Below, piece by piece: positions 53,101 to 64,000 of a stretch of DNA of 64,000 nt. A program made the translations under genes and the position numbers. Source of the DNA: Dipylidium caninum (taxonomy: Eukaryota > Platyhelminthes > Cestoda > Cyclophyllidea > Dipylidiidae); contig QEYB01001326.1 in assembly GCA_017562135.1 (NCBI GenBank), positions 1-64,000 on the forward strand, given 5' to 3'. The first letter of the stretch is position 1, and each line of letters opens with the position of its first letter. Under the pieces are notes generated by a model. It was not told the origin of the DNA. It saw nothing but the letters and a program-made list of their open reading frames with translations, and did not search any database.

Positions 53101-56100
53101 ACCAACGGCTGTCCGTTGAGACAGATATGATAGTTAAAAGTAGCGGCAATTTTGAGGATCACTTCCGGAAGAGAGGGTTTACTTTACTCAAAAGTAGTCG
53201 GTCTTCTAAGAAGATAAGCGTTTCAGACTTAGTAGAATCAGTAAAGCGTAGAATGAATGGGTGTAATCGACGAAGGATCAGATAGGGGATGAGAAACTTT
53301 GGAAATACTTCATTGAAGACATAAAGAGGCGGATCTTGGCGAGGTTATGATCACAGGGATTGCGGAAGCGCTAGTGACATAACCAACACACGGAGCGGTA
53401 CTCGTGTGAATGGTGGTTAAAAGCATGATAGTGTGCTTTTGACAAAGGGTATTTTAGGACCACTCAAAAAAGGCATGAAGTGTGTTGATGACTAGATTTA
53501 TGTGAGTGAGAGAGCGAGAGCAAGAGAGGAAAAACAAGTAGGTGCACCGTCGTTTACTTCACCGCCCCCTCTTAATTCGCGTCGAGACGACTCAAATTTT
53601 GAGTTGATTTTATATTGAAGGAGTTTTGACAAGAGTTTATGCTAGACAGTTGGGAATGTGACTGATTGAAGTTGATTTAACGAAAAGAAAAATACATAGT
53701 TATACTTACCCTGATCAGTTGACTCTTTCCGTTTAACTGCGTAATCCCAAACAGGTGCAGGAGCTAAGGCCACATGGAAAGGAGAGGAGTCAGAAAGGTG
53801 ATGAACAGTACAGGTATTGCTGAAGTTTGTGTATATCAATTACACTAGAATTTTGTTGAACCATACCTTGGACTCCAGTGTTTATCAAGTCAAAAAATCA
53901 AGTTGATTGTAATTGTTCCTATGAAAAACGAGATTGTGCAGTGCCTATGATTAGTGAAAAAGTTAGGAGAGTCAAGAATTCAGGCCCGTTGTAACAGGAA
54001 AAGCCAGAATTATTCGCGTCATCACCTGTGTGTCAGTACGTCATTGATTTTATCTTACAATAGAATTTGTAATAGCCATTTCTTAAGCTCAATTTCTTAT
54101 ATTTAATTGCGTCTATAAATGCAGAGGCTCTGCAATGATGTGGAGGAGGGGATAGGACAATGTCTTCTAAGTCACAATATTCATTACCGCATTTTTCAAC
54201 ACGAAGTTGTTCAACACTTGTTTTAGGCCTACCAGTATGTATTTCTGCTCCCGAGTCGACATCGGAAGAGTATCCATCTGTACGGTTGACTAGTGTTCCA
54301 CCAATTCGAATGGCTGAGAATTAAAGTAAAAATAAGAAATTAATTCCACACTTCCAACAACAATATCCCTCGGATAATTGCTTTATTAGATGAGGATTGG
54401 CTAGATATGAATCATTACTTTGAAGAAGTTTTGACCAATCAAAATGAGGCTTTCGTAAACACATGATTGGCTTAGAGTTGCACCATATCGTGTCGTTTGT
54501 GCACTATTTAGGACGAAAGGCGAGGACAAAATAGAAAGCTGAAATAATCAATGCGTCATCCTACCAAAATTTCCCCGATAACGATGCAACCGATCGGTAG
54601 GCTCTAGAAGAAATTAAAAACATTATAACAACGTCTCCTTCCGACACGGTGTTAAGAACCCATTTAGGCAGTTAGAGTTAGACACACACTGGTACCTTTT
54701 TCTTTGAAGATATCCTATAGTAATAATGAAAAAAAAGGTCACTGGTAGGCTCTAAGGTGTGCCTATTCCGCATCAGGTGGGAAGTGAATCGTGAAGACAC
54801 TCAATATTTTATAACAACCATTCTTCAATGATATTTATTTTGACATTTAATTACACAGGATGGCCCGCTACACGACTGCAATCTTCGAAAATGAAATGAC
54901 GTTGACAGCGGTCCTCGAACGTCCCGTGGTTACCTGGGCAAGCCTGCTCTGAAGAGCCGGTTATTTCAACCTTTATTAGGCAGAATGCACAACCAGATGC
55001 CAGGAAAGCGATTACACATAGAGATAACCCGTCAGTGTTGCCAATCTTAACTTGGAGATTACGGCTAAATCTTTGCATCTGTCAAGAGGACTGGCCCTCT
55101 TTAAAACCAATCCCGCCTATAATGAAGATTGTGGACAATGTAGAACGTTGGCTATACGACTGTTGAATGAAACGTCGGAGCCGAGAACCATCTTCGGCAC
55201 ACAATAGAAGCTATTCCGTGGCGTTGTATTTGATGTAATCAGATCACCATCTCCTGATTTGACTCGACTCACTTCTTACATATAGGATCCAGGGAATTAA
55301 CAAGTGAGGCTGCTTTCACACTCATTCCGATCACAAATTCAACTGCCAGCTTACTAATGCCACTATGTGGCGTTAATTTATTTAGATTGGTTGCACCAAT
55401 TACCCGTAAAAACCACGTGCCAAGTGAGATTACTAGATGTAGATTCAATGTGATTCCCTTTGGCATTTCTTGAACACTTGAACGCTTTGGATGCCAAAAC
55501 AAAGGGGGTCTGTTTGGGGACTTTCAGTACTAAATAGCACCATATATCATACCTGCTCCAGAAAAACACGGATTTGCGCAACACGGTGTAAAAGGAGACG
55601 AGTTTCCTCGGTGGAAGGATGGTTAAGTGACAACTTTATCTCGATGCCACGCGTCTGTCGAAGTTGATCCTTCACTTGCCATGCTGCATATTCATAGTTC
55701 GTTGCCCGACGCGGTAGTTCTAATTCCAATTCAGTGACTTGTTGCTCCAATTTTAACAAGTCCGTTGGAGTTAATTTGTGAGGCCTAATGAAGAGATCAC
55801 ACACGGAATAAAGAAAAATAATTTTTGTGTAAAGTGAAGGATACTCCCAAGTTGTGTTTCAGTGGTAATTGATGAGTCCAAAAAAGCCTGCCGCTAAAGC
55901 CTCACAGACCACCCTTTTGCTGGGACCCCGTTTGAAAGATAGCTGCAAAGAGAAACAGTAGACCGGAAAAAACGAAAACGCATCCACACTCGTCAAATAT
56001 TCTCGTCCACTGCCATTGACTACGGTCCGAGGCCAGTGCCGCCTCCAATAATTTCACTTTCAGACTGTACACATAACTAACTCGATTGCATTAGTAACTT

Positions 56101-58540
56101 CGCTGGAAGAATGAGACGTTGGTGGCAATACGGCGTGGAAGTGTGCCATCCGATGCGACAGTCAGAGCCAATTGTTTTAAAAAAGAAGCCCCATTACGGT
56201 GTGAATCTGTGCCAGGGAAATATCTTCCTGCTACCTTGTCCCTTCGACTTTTGTAATGCGTGTGTGCATGTGTGGGAGGGATGTGATGCCTCGCCGAATT
56301 TTCCGCAAGTGGAATAGAAGTTAAAACAACCTACCCACACATCCATCCACACACACAATTTAGCTCAAACATACATCTGGCGCCGCCGTAACCAGGATTG
56401 GCTAGTGGACTCTGCCAGAAATACGGAGAAGGGAATGAGGTATGGAAAAGGGATGTAGAATGTAGATTAAAAACCCGTTTTCGCTTATCAACCAAACTGA
56501 TACATCTAAAGTGTATAAATGCAATGCCATTGATGGGAGAATTTGAGAGGAAAGCCAAACCGTTTAGGTAAGAGTCATGTCGCATTTGCAGTATGATAGC
56601 GGGAAAGTGTGGTGATCGTGATGAATTTGTATAAATCAAGAATCGACCTAAAAAGACCGGGTATCATATGGCCTGGAGATTGGGCTTCACTTCGTATTTT
56701 TAATTTTGCACTTCGACGTTTAACTTGTTCGTTTGTGAAACGGCTTTTAAGTCGATATAACTAGTGTTTTCAATAACCGTACAGGGGCAACTCAAATAGG
56801 AGAGGTCAAAATTCAGCTATTGGAAGGGGAAGTTTACGTTGAGGACTCCTTCAAATTTCGAAATACGTTCAAATAATTGGGGATTCTCGCAGCACTCCGT
56901 AAAAATTATGCCTTTCAAGATGAAGCGTGACTCAACACGGTGACAAGTATGAAGTTAAAGAAAAGGTGAAAGAGAAGTAGGTTTTAACAACACCTGTGCT
57001 TGTCACTTTGAATCCGCCTGTTTAAGAAGGGTACAATTCACCGCTTAAAGTGGCTCTGTATTTGCCGAAAGGGTGTGGCTATGAGATTATTGTGAGAGGA
57101 GGAAGCTTAAGATTTGAATCGGAGCTCTCTCCTTTGCGACAACATCCCCAAAGGAAGGGTTGGAGAGGGCCTCACCTCATTCGCATGCTGGAATTGCTCT
57201 CCGAACGGCGAATATAATTGGAGGAAACATCTGTCTTCTTCCTACGAGAGTAGAGCTCCTTACTCCCATTGAAGAGACTTTCCAAGAGCATGCACGTCTG
57301 TTGATTTTGTAAGATGAACTCTACGACCTTGGAAGAGAGTGTCGTCACATGATTGTCAGTAGAGTAATCGGTAAAAGTTGGATGCTTTGGAATAAAGTGA
57401 TTTTAATAGAAATGAGGCAAGCCTAGTAAAACAAACTAGCAGAATGAGTAACAAAATGCAAACCCACATCAGAAGTGCTTTTCTAATGCCCCAAAATACA
57501 AAATGTGTGCGAAAGACGATCAGTATGTAGAGGATTCATGCTATTAGTTTGTGTTATTTTTAATAGTTGTAATAAGGTAAATCAGAAAAGGCTCCTATGA
57601 GGAAACACCAAATGAACTGAATGCGTATTAGGAATACAGAAAGTTTAAGCATGAGGTAGACTTCAGTTGAATTGAGGGGAATGAGTGGATATTCATCTTG
57701 GATACTTGATGACACCAAGAGTAAATCAAATTGGCGAATGAGTAAACGGAAGAGTTTCAGTTTGAGGCATCTGAGGCCAACTATAAGTGACACAAATATT
57801 TGAAGACCAAAAATGCAGACACATCAAATTTAATAAAATTAATGAAGTGGATGAAAAAATTCATTGATGCTAGTAAAAAGTCTACCTTTTTACTTCCATA
57901 CGACAGTGTCATTTCTATCCTGTCATTATACGCATTAAACGTAGCAATGTCGGACCAAGCATATCGCTTCGTCGGGGGCTTTCTGCGAATCCAAAAATCA
58001 CAATGAGTGTATTTTAGAGGCATTAGACCGTTTTTTTCTTGGCCTCACAAACCTTTTATTCTCGTAAATGTTAAGTCCGACAGCATCCAAACTGATTAAT
58101 TTTCGGGCGTGAGACTTCGTCTCAACCTCAAAAATAAGAGCTCCATAGAGTTCCACATCCTGTGCGATGTCAAGATACTCAACGATGGCGTCAAGAAAGG
58201 AGGTATTTCCCAGTTTAAGATGCCACTTTGATATCCTCTCCTCCCACTCATCAATTGTCAAAACGTGGTTGTCGAGAGAACTAAAATAATCAACGTATGA
58301 ATTAGGGAAATGTGATGGTGATAACAAGTCGTCGCGGATAGGATCTCCAGGAGAAGAATAGGTAAAGTGGAGAAACTATGTAACAAAAAAATACCTCTTT
58401 GGTAAAAGTTCCTTTACGGGAGGAACAGGATTACGAAGTGACTTAGCTGGTCCGAACTTTGCTTGGCAGGCGTAAGCAGCAAGGTAAACTGCGGTTTCTG
58501 GGGGACAGAATATTTTTTCGCTAAGAATGGCACTATACAC
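50189..58540 (-). CDS. ezrin/radixin/moesin/merlin-family FERM protein (partial model)
   Basis: Membrane-cytoskeleton linker: an N-terminal FERM domain binds membrane proteins and a C-terminal tail binds actin and the FERM domain. Exons placed in transcription order: 58540-58395 (F2: [20 protein letters not shown]), 58280-58053 (F2/F3: [33 protein letters not shown]), 57982-57886 (AWSDI), 57384-57176 ([19 protein letters not shown]), 55784-55553 (coiled coil [15 protein letters not shown]), 53819-53710, 51551-51282 (Pro/Ser-rich) and 50427-50189 (tail [20 protein letters not shown] then L and stop). Phases agree at every join except the unresolved stretch between 55553 and 53819. The F1 lobe and start were not found, so the 5' end lies right of 58540. 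The coiled coil is far shorter than in vertebrate ERMs and the linker is long and proline-rich. The tail matches ezrin better than merlin, with Ser at the regulatory Thr567 position. Confidence 0.85.
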
Positions 58541-61500
58541 CTATAAAAATAGAACAAAATGGCATAGGATAGAGTGTCACGGCAATGTAGATGAGTCAAA
58601 ATACCTTGTTGAAAAGACGTTTTATTAATTCTCATCGCCTGTCAAGTCTCTGTGGTCAGTAGGCATCATTCAAACAAGCTGAGAAAACCTAACGAAAGAA
58701 AATCCAAAATACTCATGATGAACATCAACTTCAGGTGAATTGCTGCGGAAGTCAGTAATGAACCGTTGGATGTATGGAACATGTAAATCAATATGAAACA
58801 ACGATGCGTTATGAAACACGCTGCAAATGAGACCAACTTTACTTCAAGAATAAAATCAGATATCAATAGTACAGCAATATTTCCCAAAGTAAATTTGTAA
58901 ACCGTAAGTAGACAATGAACGGTGATAGAGTTGTTGGCGCTAATCGATCAAGGAAGCAGCATTTAAAAGCACCCAAAAAAGGGTCCCACTCAACGCCAAA
59001 GTTTGGAACTTTAATCAGTGTCACAAATAGATAATCACAACTCGACCCACAGACGGACCCACCGTTACTTCAAAGTTTGCACCAAATGTTGCGATATAGC
59101 TTTGATGCAGCAAAACACTCAAAGGTTGATCTTACAAAAGTGCTATACTATTATCTCAGTGCAATTTTGATTCCCATCAACGGAAGTCTCTACAAAGATA
59201 ACAGCCTACAATCTGTTTAGTTAAATAACGTGAGCCACAATTTAGGTGATTAGACCTACATTGTCAAAGAGGAATGCAGAGTCACAAATGTGTGGATTTT
59301 CTTGTACTTTTTTATTGGGGACTTTCTCAGCCAGTCTTTACAAGATGAACCATTTCTTTGGTGAAGTCGTATCAATGTTATTGGTAGGTGTACCGCTTTC
59401 ACGCTGTCCAGACTGGCTGGCTGGGCCGAGTTCCTAAAATCTACTTCGTATGTGAAATGGGTTAAAAGCTGAAGTAACTACAGTGCGATATTTTGCTTAG
59501 CTTTACGGTGTCAACAAAGTCGACAGAACCTAGGTGACGACGTGCCGGGCACTCTTTTTGATAATATATATTTGAATCCAGTGTAATTTGGTATTCTTCA
59601 CTCAGAATTCACGTCTGGTTAACTATGAAAGGTCAGAAGTGGACACCATAGAATTATGAAAGTCGGTCATTAAAGATAGGTGTAGGAATGCAGTTTAAGT
59701 TCGTGAAGGACTCCCTAAAACGCCCACTACCGTATCTCCTCACTAGGGGAAGTTTATTGGTCCCTCCTATCACAAGTGGATATGAAATTTAAGGAAACAT
59801 TTCTTTGCCTCAATATTTTAAAGGCCTGTTGAGTTCCGACGAACATAAACTTAACTCTGGCACCCCTTGGTGTGATATTTGCTGAAGGATAAATGTAGGA
59901 TTTGAGCACTTCCGAATCTTTAGCTAGGAAGCTGATTAACATCTCGCGGACTTGATCGAACTTTATCATGGAGGTTGCATAGCAGATAGAGGTACGAAGA
60001 TTGGGACGGAAAAGAGGTCGATCTGATCGCCTTTCAAGTCTAGCGGCGATAGAATGTGCTTTTACTACAAATCATGGATATTAAAGCATGACCCAATTAA
60101 CGAATCATTGTCAGCGGTTGGACTCGTCTATCTATCGTCACGTGACGCTATAATAATAATTTATTCATTCGTCAAAAATGAACTGACAAAAACAAAAATC
60201 AATCCCATAGAAAAAGATACGCGGAGACACGAAAAACCTCAGTTCAATAACAGTAGATAGTAAACTATACACTTTCTTGTAGGATAATAAATTGGCTAAC
60301 AAAACCTCTAATTCTTTTTTATTACTGGTATCTGAGTGCAACCCACATTCAAAATACACTTAAGAAAAGTAACTAAATTAGCACCTCCTCCTTACCATTA
60401 CAATTAGGAAATAACGGATAGGATCTCCAGTCTGTTATCATCTTGTATACTACCACAGCTTGATGACACCCGAGTTTATTGTTTTGTCTAAAGAGATCAG
60501 GAAAACCCTTACTCGACAAGATTAATCACTTGTATGAATGTCTCTTCTTGGCAGTTGGTATAAATATCAACCTAAGACTCTCACTCCAAAGAATTAAGTA
60601 TTGACAATGGGCGGAATAAACGACGAATACATAGTTGTGACCTTCTGGCCAAAATCACCATCCTAATAAGCATGTCAAAAAGGAAAAGACTACAAGACAT
60701 TCCCTCACCAGCGTGTTACTCCAAGTTTGTGTTTGTCACGGCACATTTATATCCATAAATTACCATTTTCGCATCTATATTTATGTCTGCTTTTGGGTAT
60801 CTGGGTTCCTACCTTGAAAATAGCATGCCTTCACAATAGTGTGATGTAATGCTATATCTGAGATGCAACAGTGCAGGGAGCGACACCATAGGTTGTTTTC
60901 TCGACTCGCAAATACCTCGGGGCTTCCCATTAATAGTACAAAGTGTCTTCACCACGGACGCTCGCCAGATACTACCTGAGATCTGCCGTTCAGAGATTTG
61001 GTGATACGTTGGATCAACAGACAAATTTCATGGCGCTTTGGCCCAATCCAATTTTTTATTGTGTATCCCCTTTACCAGCCTGCGCTGGTCCTAACTTGCG
61101 TTGCTCCCTGTCTCTAGTACTAATAACAGTATTCAACCTACAGTCGGCAATAAAGGTTACTTGTTACACACCCTGGACCATGCTCTTTGGAGAGAAATAC
61201 GGAGACCCAATTACCCCTGGGTAAGTAATCACAAGACAATCTGTCGTAATCTCTATGGTTAATCGCTGTAGTAAACTGAATCTTCAATGCTCACCACCCG
61301 GATTATTCGACACCTGTTTACCCGCATACTTTCTACGGTGATTCAAAACGGCTCCTCTGTGCTAAGGCTTACAGAGAGGGAACCCATTGCCGTCTCATTA
61401 GCTTAGATCAAAGACGGAATTAAGTGAGGCCGAGAACAGAACCACAAACAGTGATTAGCGCATGTTTATTTACAGTCGACCTGATAAATGAGGAACACAC

Positions 61501-64000
61501 TGTTTTTTTACAGTCTAAGCAGAATTAATATGAAAGCCTGGCCTATGGTTAATTATACATACACAGTGTCCCTGGGCTGCCTTGTAGTAAATCTATCAAC
61601 GCCCAAGATTTTCATACAAGTAAACCTAGTGTTGCAACATGCCCCCGAAATAGAGAACTTATGCTTTGCGATAACATGGAGACCTCTATCAGACCCAAAC
61701 TAGGACTGATTTAAAGTAGTGGTCGAAGGCGAGACGCTCCGAGGGACGGTAGAAGGTGTCGCGAGAGGAATCACCATTAACGAATACAACTAATCACTGA
61801 GTATCCTGGTCTCCGCCTTAAGACAATTATTGGGCAAACTCAACTGAGGTTAAACTAATGACACCACAGACTTTATGACAACGTCCGGCTAGAAGTACTA
61901 CTTTACAAAGGTATTCCTTGATGCCATCAAATTTGACAAAGTCTCGAAATATGAGAAACCCCGAACGCATTTAGAGCGGTGCACTGAACTGTCACAGATA
62001 GGGGAGAGGTGGGGGAGTACACAGGGACTCTTTTACGATTGAGTGACGACACGTAACCTCTCGAGAGGCATATGGTTTGTTTTGATATTATTGCGCCTTG
62101 ATAGGGCGACATCCTCTTCACATCGGTCTTCCATTCTTTCTGATCGTGGATGTCAAGTAATCTACCACATGGGCTCACTGTGGCGAAATCGGGTTACGTC
62201 CGTAAATGAATCATAAAACGATGCCTGCTCGTCACATTCCAACCGGGTGGGTAATTTGTTACTCTCAATTTGGCAGGACGGATAGGTTCCAAAACAATAC
62301 CTAGTTTACAACTCACATAAAGCTTAAAAAAGCCAATTTCAGAGGCCAGAATGGAGCATGAGTTGATTAACGTTGCCAAATGACAAATAAGATAATAAAA
62401 TTTAAAAATGAAGTACGCCCATCTCACTCACACTGTTACTTCTCCTTAGCGCTTTCTGCAGTAATAGGCCAATTCAAAGCTACCAGCGTAGCCCCATAAT
62501 CCCCACCTTCAACTTGGTAAAATTCTACTGTGCTCTGAGGAATTCGGAAGGCGGTCCAAGGGGCTCCGCTTTTGCTGCCCTTGGCGGGGAGACAGGACTC
62601 GCCTCTTCACTATCTCTTGCTTTGTAAATAAGCAGTTGCGAAAGGGTTACCATGGAGGCAAGTCAACTGTTTAAACATTGGACTCCAATGAAGCAACTCG
62701 TCATTATTCAGTACCGCAAGGGGTCGGAAAAGTGAGATCAGACCAAAGATGAGGTCTATACCACTAAAAATAAAGGTAAACCAACATCTAACAGTTAAGA
62801 TGTTATTTTAAACTCATTATTCGTCCCATGGGTCGAGAGTGTAACAGTTCCTATTGTTTGACACTCGATTAATGACACGTTCGAACTGCAGTTAATGACG
62901 AGTAATTGATAGTTTATCAAGTTGAAACTTGAACGAGTTTAAACCTTGCAGCTCATCACAAAATTTGAGTGAGGTTAGACCTACTTCCTGTGTGGAGGAT
63001 AATTTTTGGGATCATGTTTCACCACGCACCCGAAACCGTACGCATAATCCCACTTCGGACACAAGCTACCACCATATACGGGCGAAATAAGGCAAAACTC
63101 GCCCAGACGATGCTTTAAATGCTTTCGTCACGTGGATTAGGCAGGGTTTACAGATTGATAAATGGAACTTCCTCTCCACTTACAAGAAGTGCCCCTACTT
63201 ACTACCTACCTACGAAGCTCTGGGAAACACTACATGTAAGTACTTAGTGCCTGTCCCATAAGGCCTGCAATTGTTGCAACGCGAATTTTCGTTTGTTAGA
63301 CCGATAACAGAAAATAGGGAGTAAGAAAACACACAGCGAGTAGTAGCACCGCAGAGGCGTCTTCTGATTTAAGAGTTATAATCACCCTTTTCAGATTGAT
63401 ATCCAATTACAGGAGTTAAAAAAACACTGAAGTCAAGAATGTCGAATTCGTATCAGAATTTTTCAATGATTCAAACCATACCAACAAAGTGCTACAACCT
63501 GCAAACAAGTGAACAACCCATAACAACAGGGATAACTTCACCAACCACGAAAATGATTGCGGTCTTATTTCGAACTCCGATGGCTATGTGTAGCTTTAAT
63601 TGATGGATTAATAGAAGCATTCCCTCAGTGTTGAGAGCACAAGCAGAGCTACCTTCAGTCATACTACAGCAAAGTTTCCCTCCATGAAAATACATGATTC
63701 AGAGTACTCCAGTCGAGGAAAACTAGCGTCGAATATAAGCCTACCAGACGCTTTACTCGGCAATAATTTCACTATATGTTGGTTGGTTTATGACGGGTAC
63801 GGGATATGCCAAAACTTTGTTTCTGACTAAGCGGTACCATAAAGCCGCACTACGGGCAAGCAATCTGAAATAGGAAAAGTCCACAAACCCCAAAATACTA
63901 TATTACTGATTCCAGTCCATTAGAAGTGATGTGAAAGACAAGATGTAATCACAACTTGTTAAAAGAGGCCACATCCACAGATTGAACGTAGTCTTCGAGT
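58541..64000. other. unassigned right end
   Basis: It should contain the first exons of the ERM-like gene (start and FERM F1 lobe), but I could not recognise them. A minus-strand frame at 59754-59969 (DQVREMLISFLAKDSEVLKS) looks coding-like but fits no part of the FERM domain that I know. Other frames are short. No RNA gene, mobile element or tandem repeat was recognised. Confidence 0.4.

Noticed and set aside
58335..60430. Same 16-base word (ggataggatctccag with a leading c) at 58335-58350 and 60415-60430
   Set aside because: No similarity extends beyond it, and one shared 16-mer pair is close to chance expectation in 64 kb.

Overview
This window is animal nuclear DNA, most likely from a flatworm (trematode or cestode). 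Spliced genes are widely spaced on both strands. Introns are GT-AG and range from 34-35 bases to several kilobases. The gene content is metazoan only: a LIM-homeodomain factor, an ezrin/merlin relative, flotillin, a SNX5/6 retromer-type sorting nexin, PA28 gamma, and polyubiquitin. The flatworm call is an inference from the very short introns and the divergence of the proteins. There are no operons, ribosome binding sites, CRISPR arrays or prokaryotic features. I identified gene products from remembered family sequences and checked the exon models by splice-phase arithmetic. No database search was run.

Layout, left to right. The 3' part of a flotillin-1 gene runs off the left edge on the minus strand (11-1863). 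A broken HDHD3-type HAD-hydrolase gene follows on the plus strand (3210-4024), with two frame changes, two in-frame stops and a probable third frame change. An unassigned membrane-protein candidate sits at 6491-7994. CMC1, a twin CX9C mitochondrial factor, is on the minus strand (8876-9902). A complete nine-exon SNX5/SNX6 orthologue (10901-14125) and an intronless PSME3/PA28 gamma (15432-16118) are on the plus strand. A long gene-poor stretch leads to a five-exon LHX3/LHX4-class LIM-homeobox gene on the minus strand (23583-31008). Another gene-poor stretch (31009-40090) precedes a two-exon FHA+PHD gene like TCF19 (40091-41246).

Two polyubiquitin genes then lie back to back. One has three units on the minus strand (43515-44201). 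The other has five units on the plus strand (47784-48929), and its promoter carries a perfect three-box heat-shock element, CCAAT boxes and a TATA box. A degenerate BED-finger/hAT-like piece lies between them. From 50189 to 58540, minus strand, is a divergent ezrin/radixin/moesin/merlin-family gene, of which I could place eight exons. The last 5.5 kb gave nothing I could assign.

The genes do not form one pathway. They are ordinary housekeeping and developmental genes that happen to be neighbours. The points most worth a second look are the damaged HDHD3 locus, the cluster of seven single-base indels with net +3 in unit 2 and the start of unit 3 of the second polyubiquitin array, the two classes of ubiquitin unit shared between the divergent arrays, the absence of any residue after the terminal Gly-Gly in both arrays, and the unusual ERM-like protein. 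I did not find convincing evidence for a wholly new biological system.
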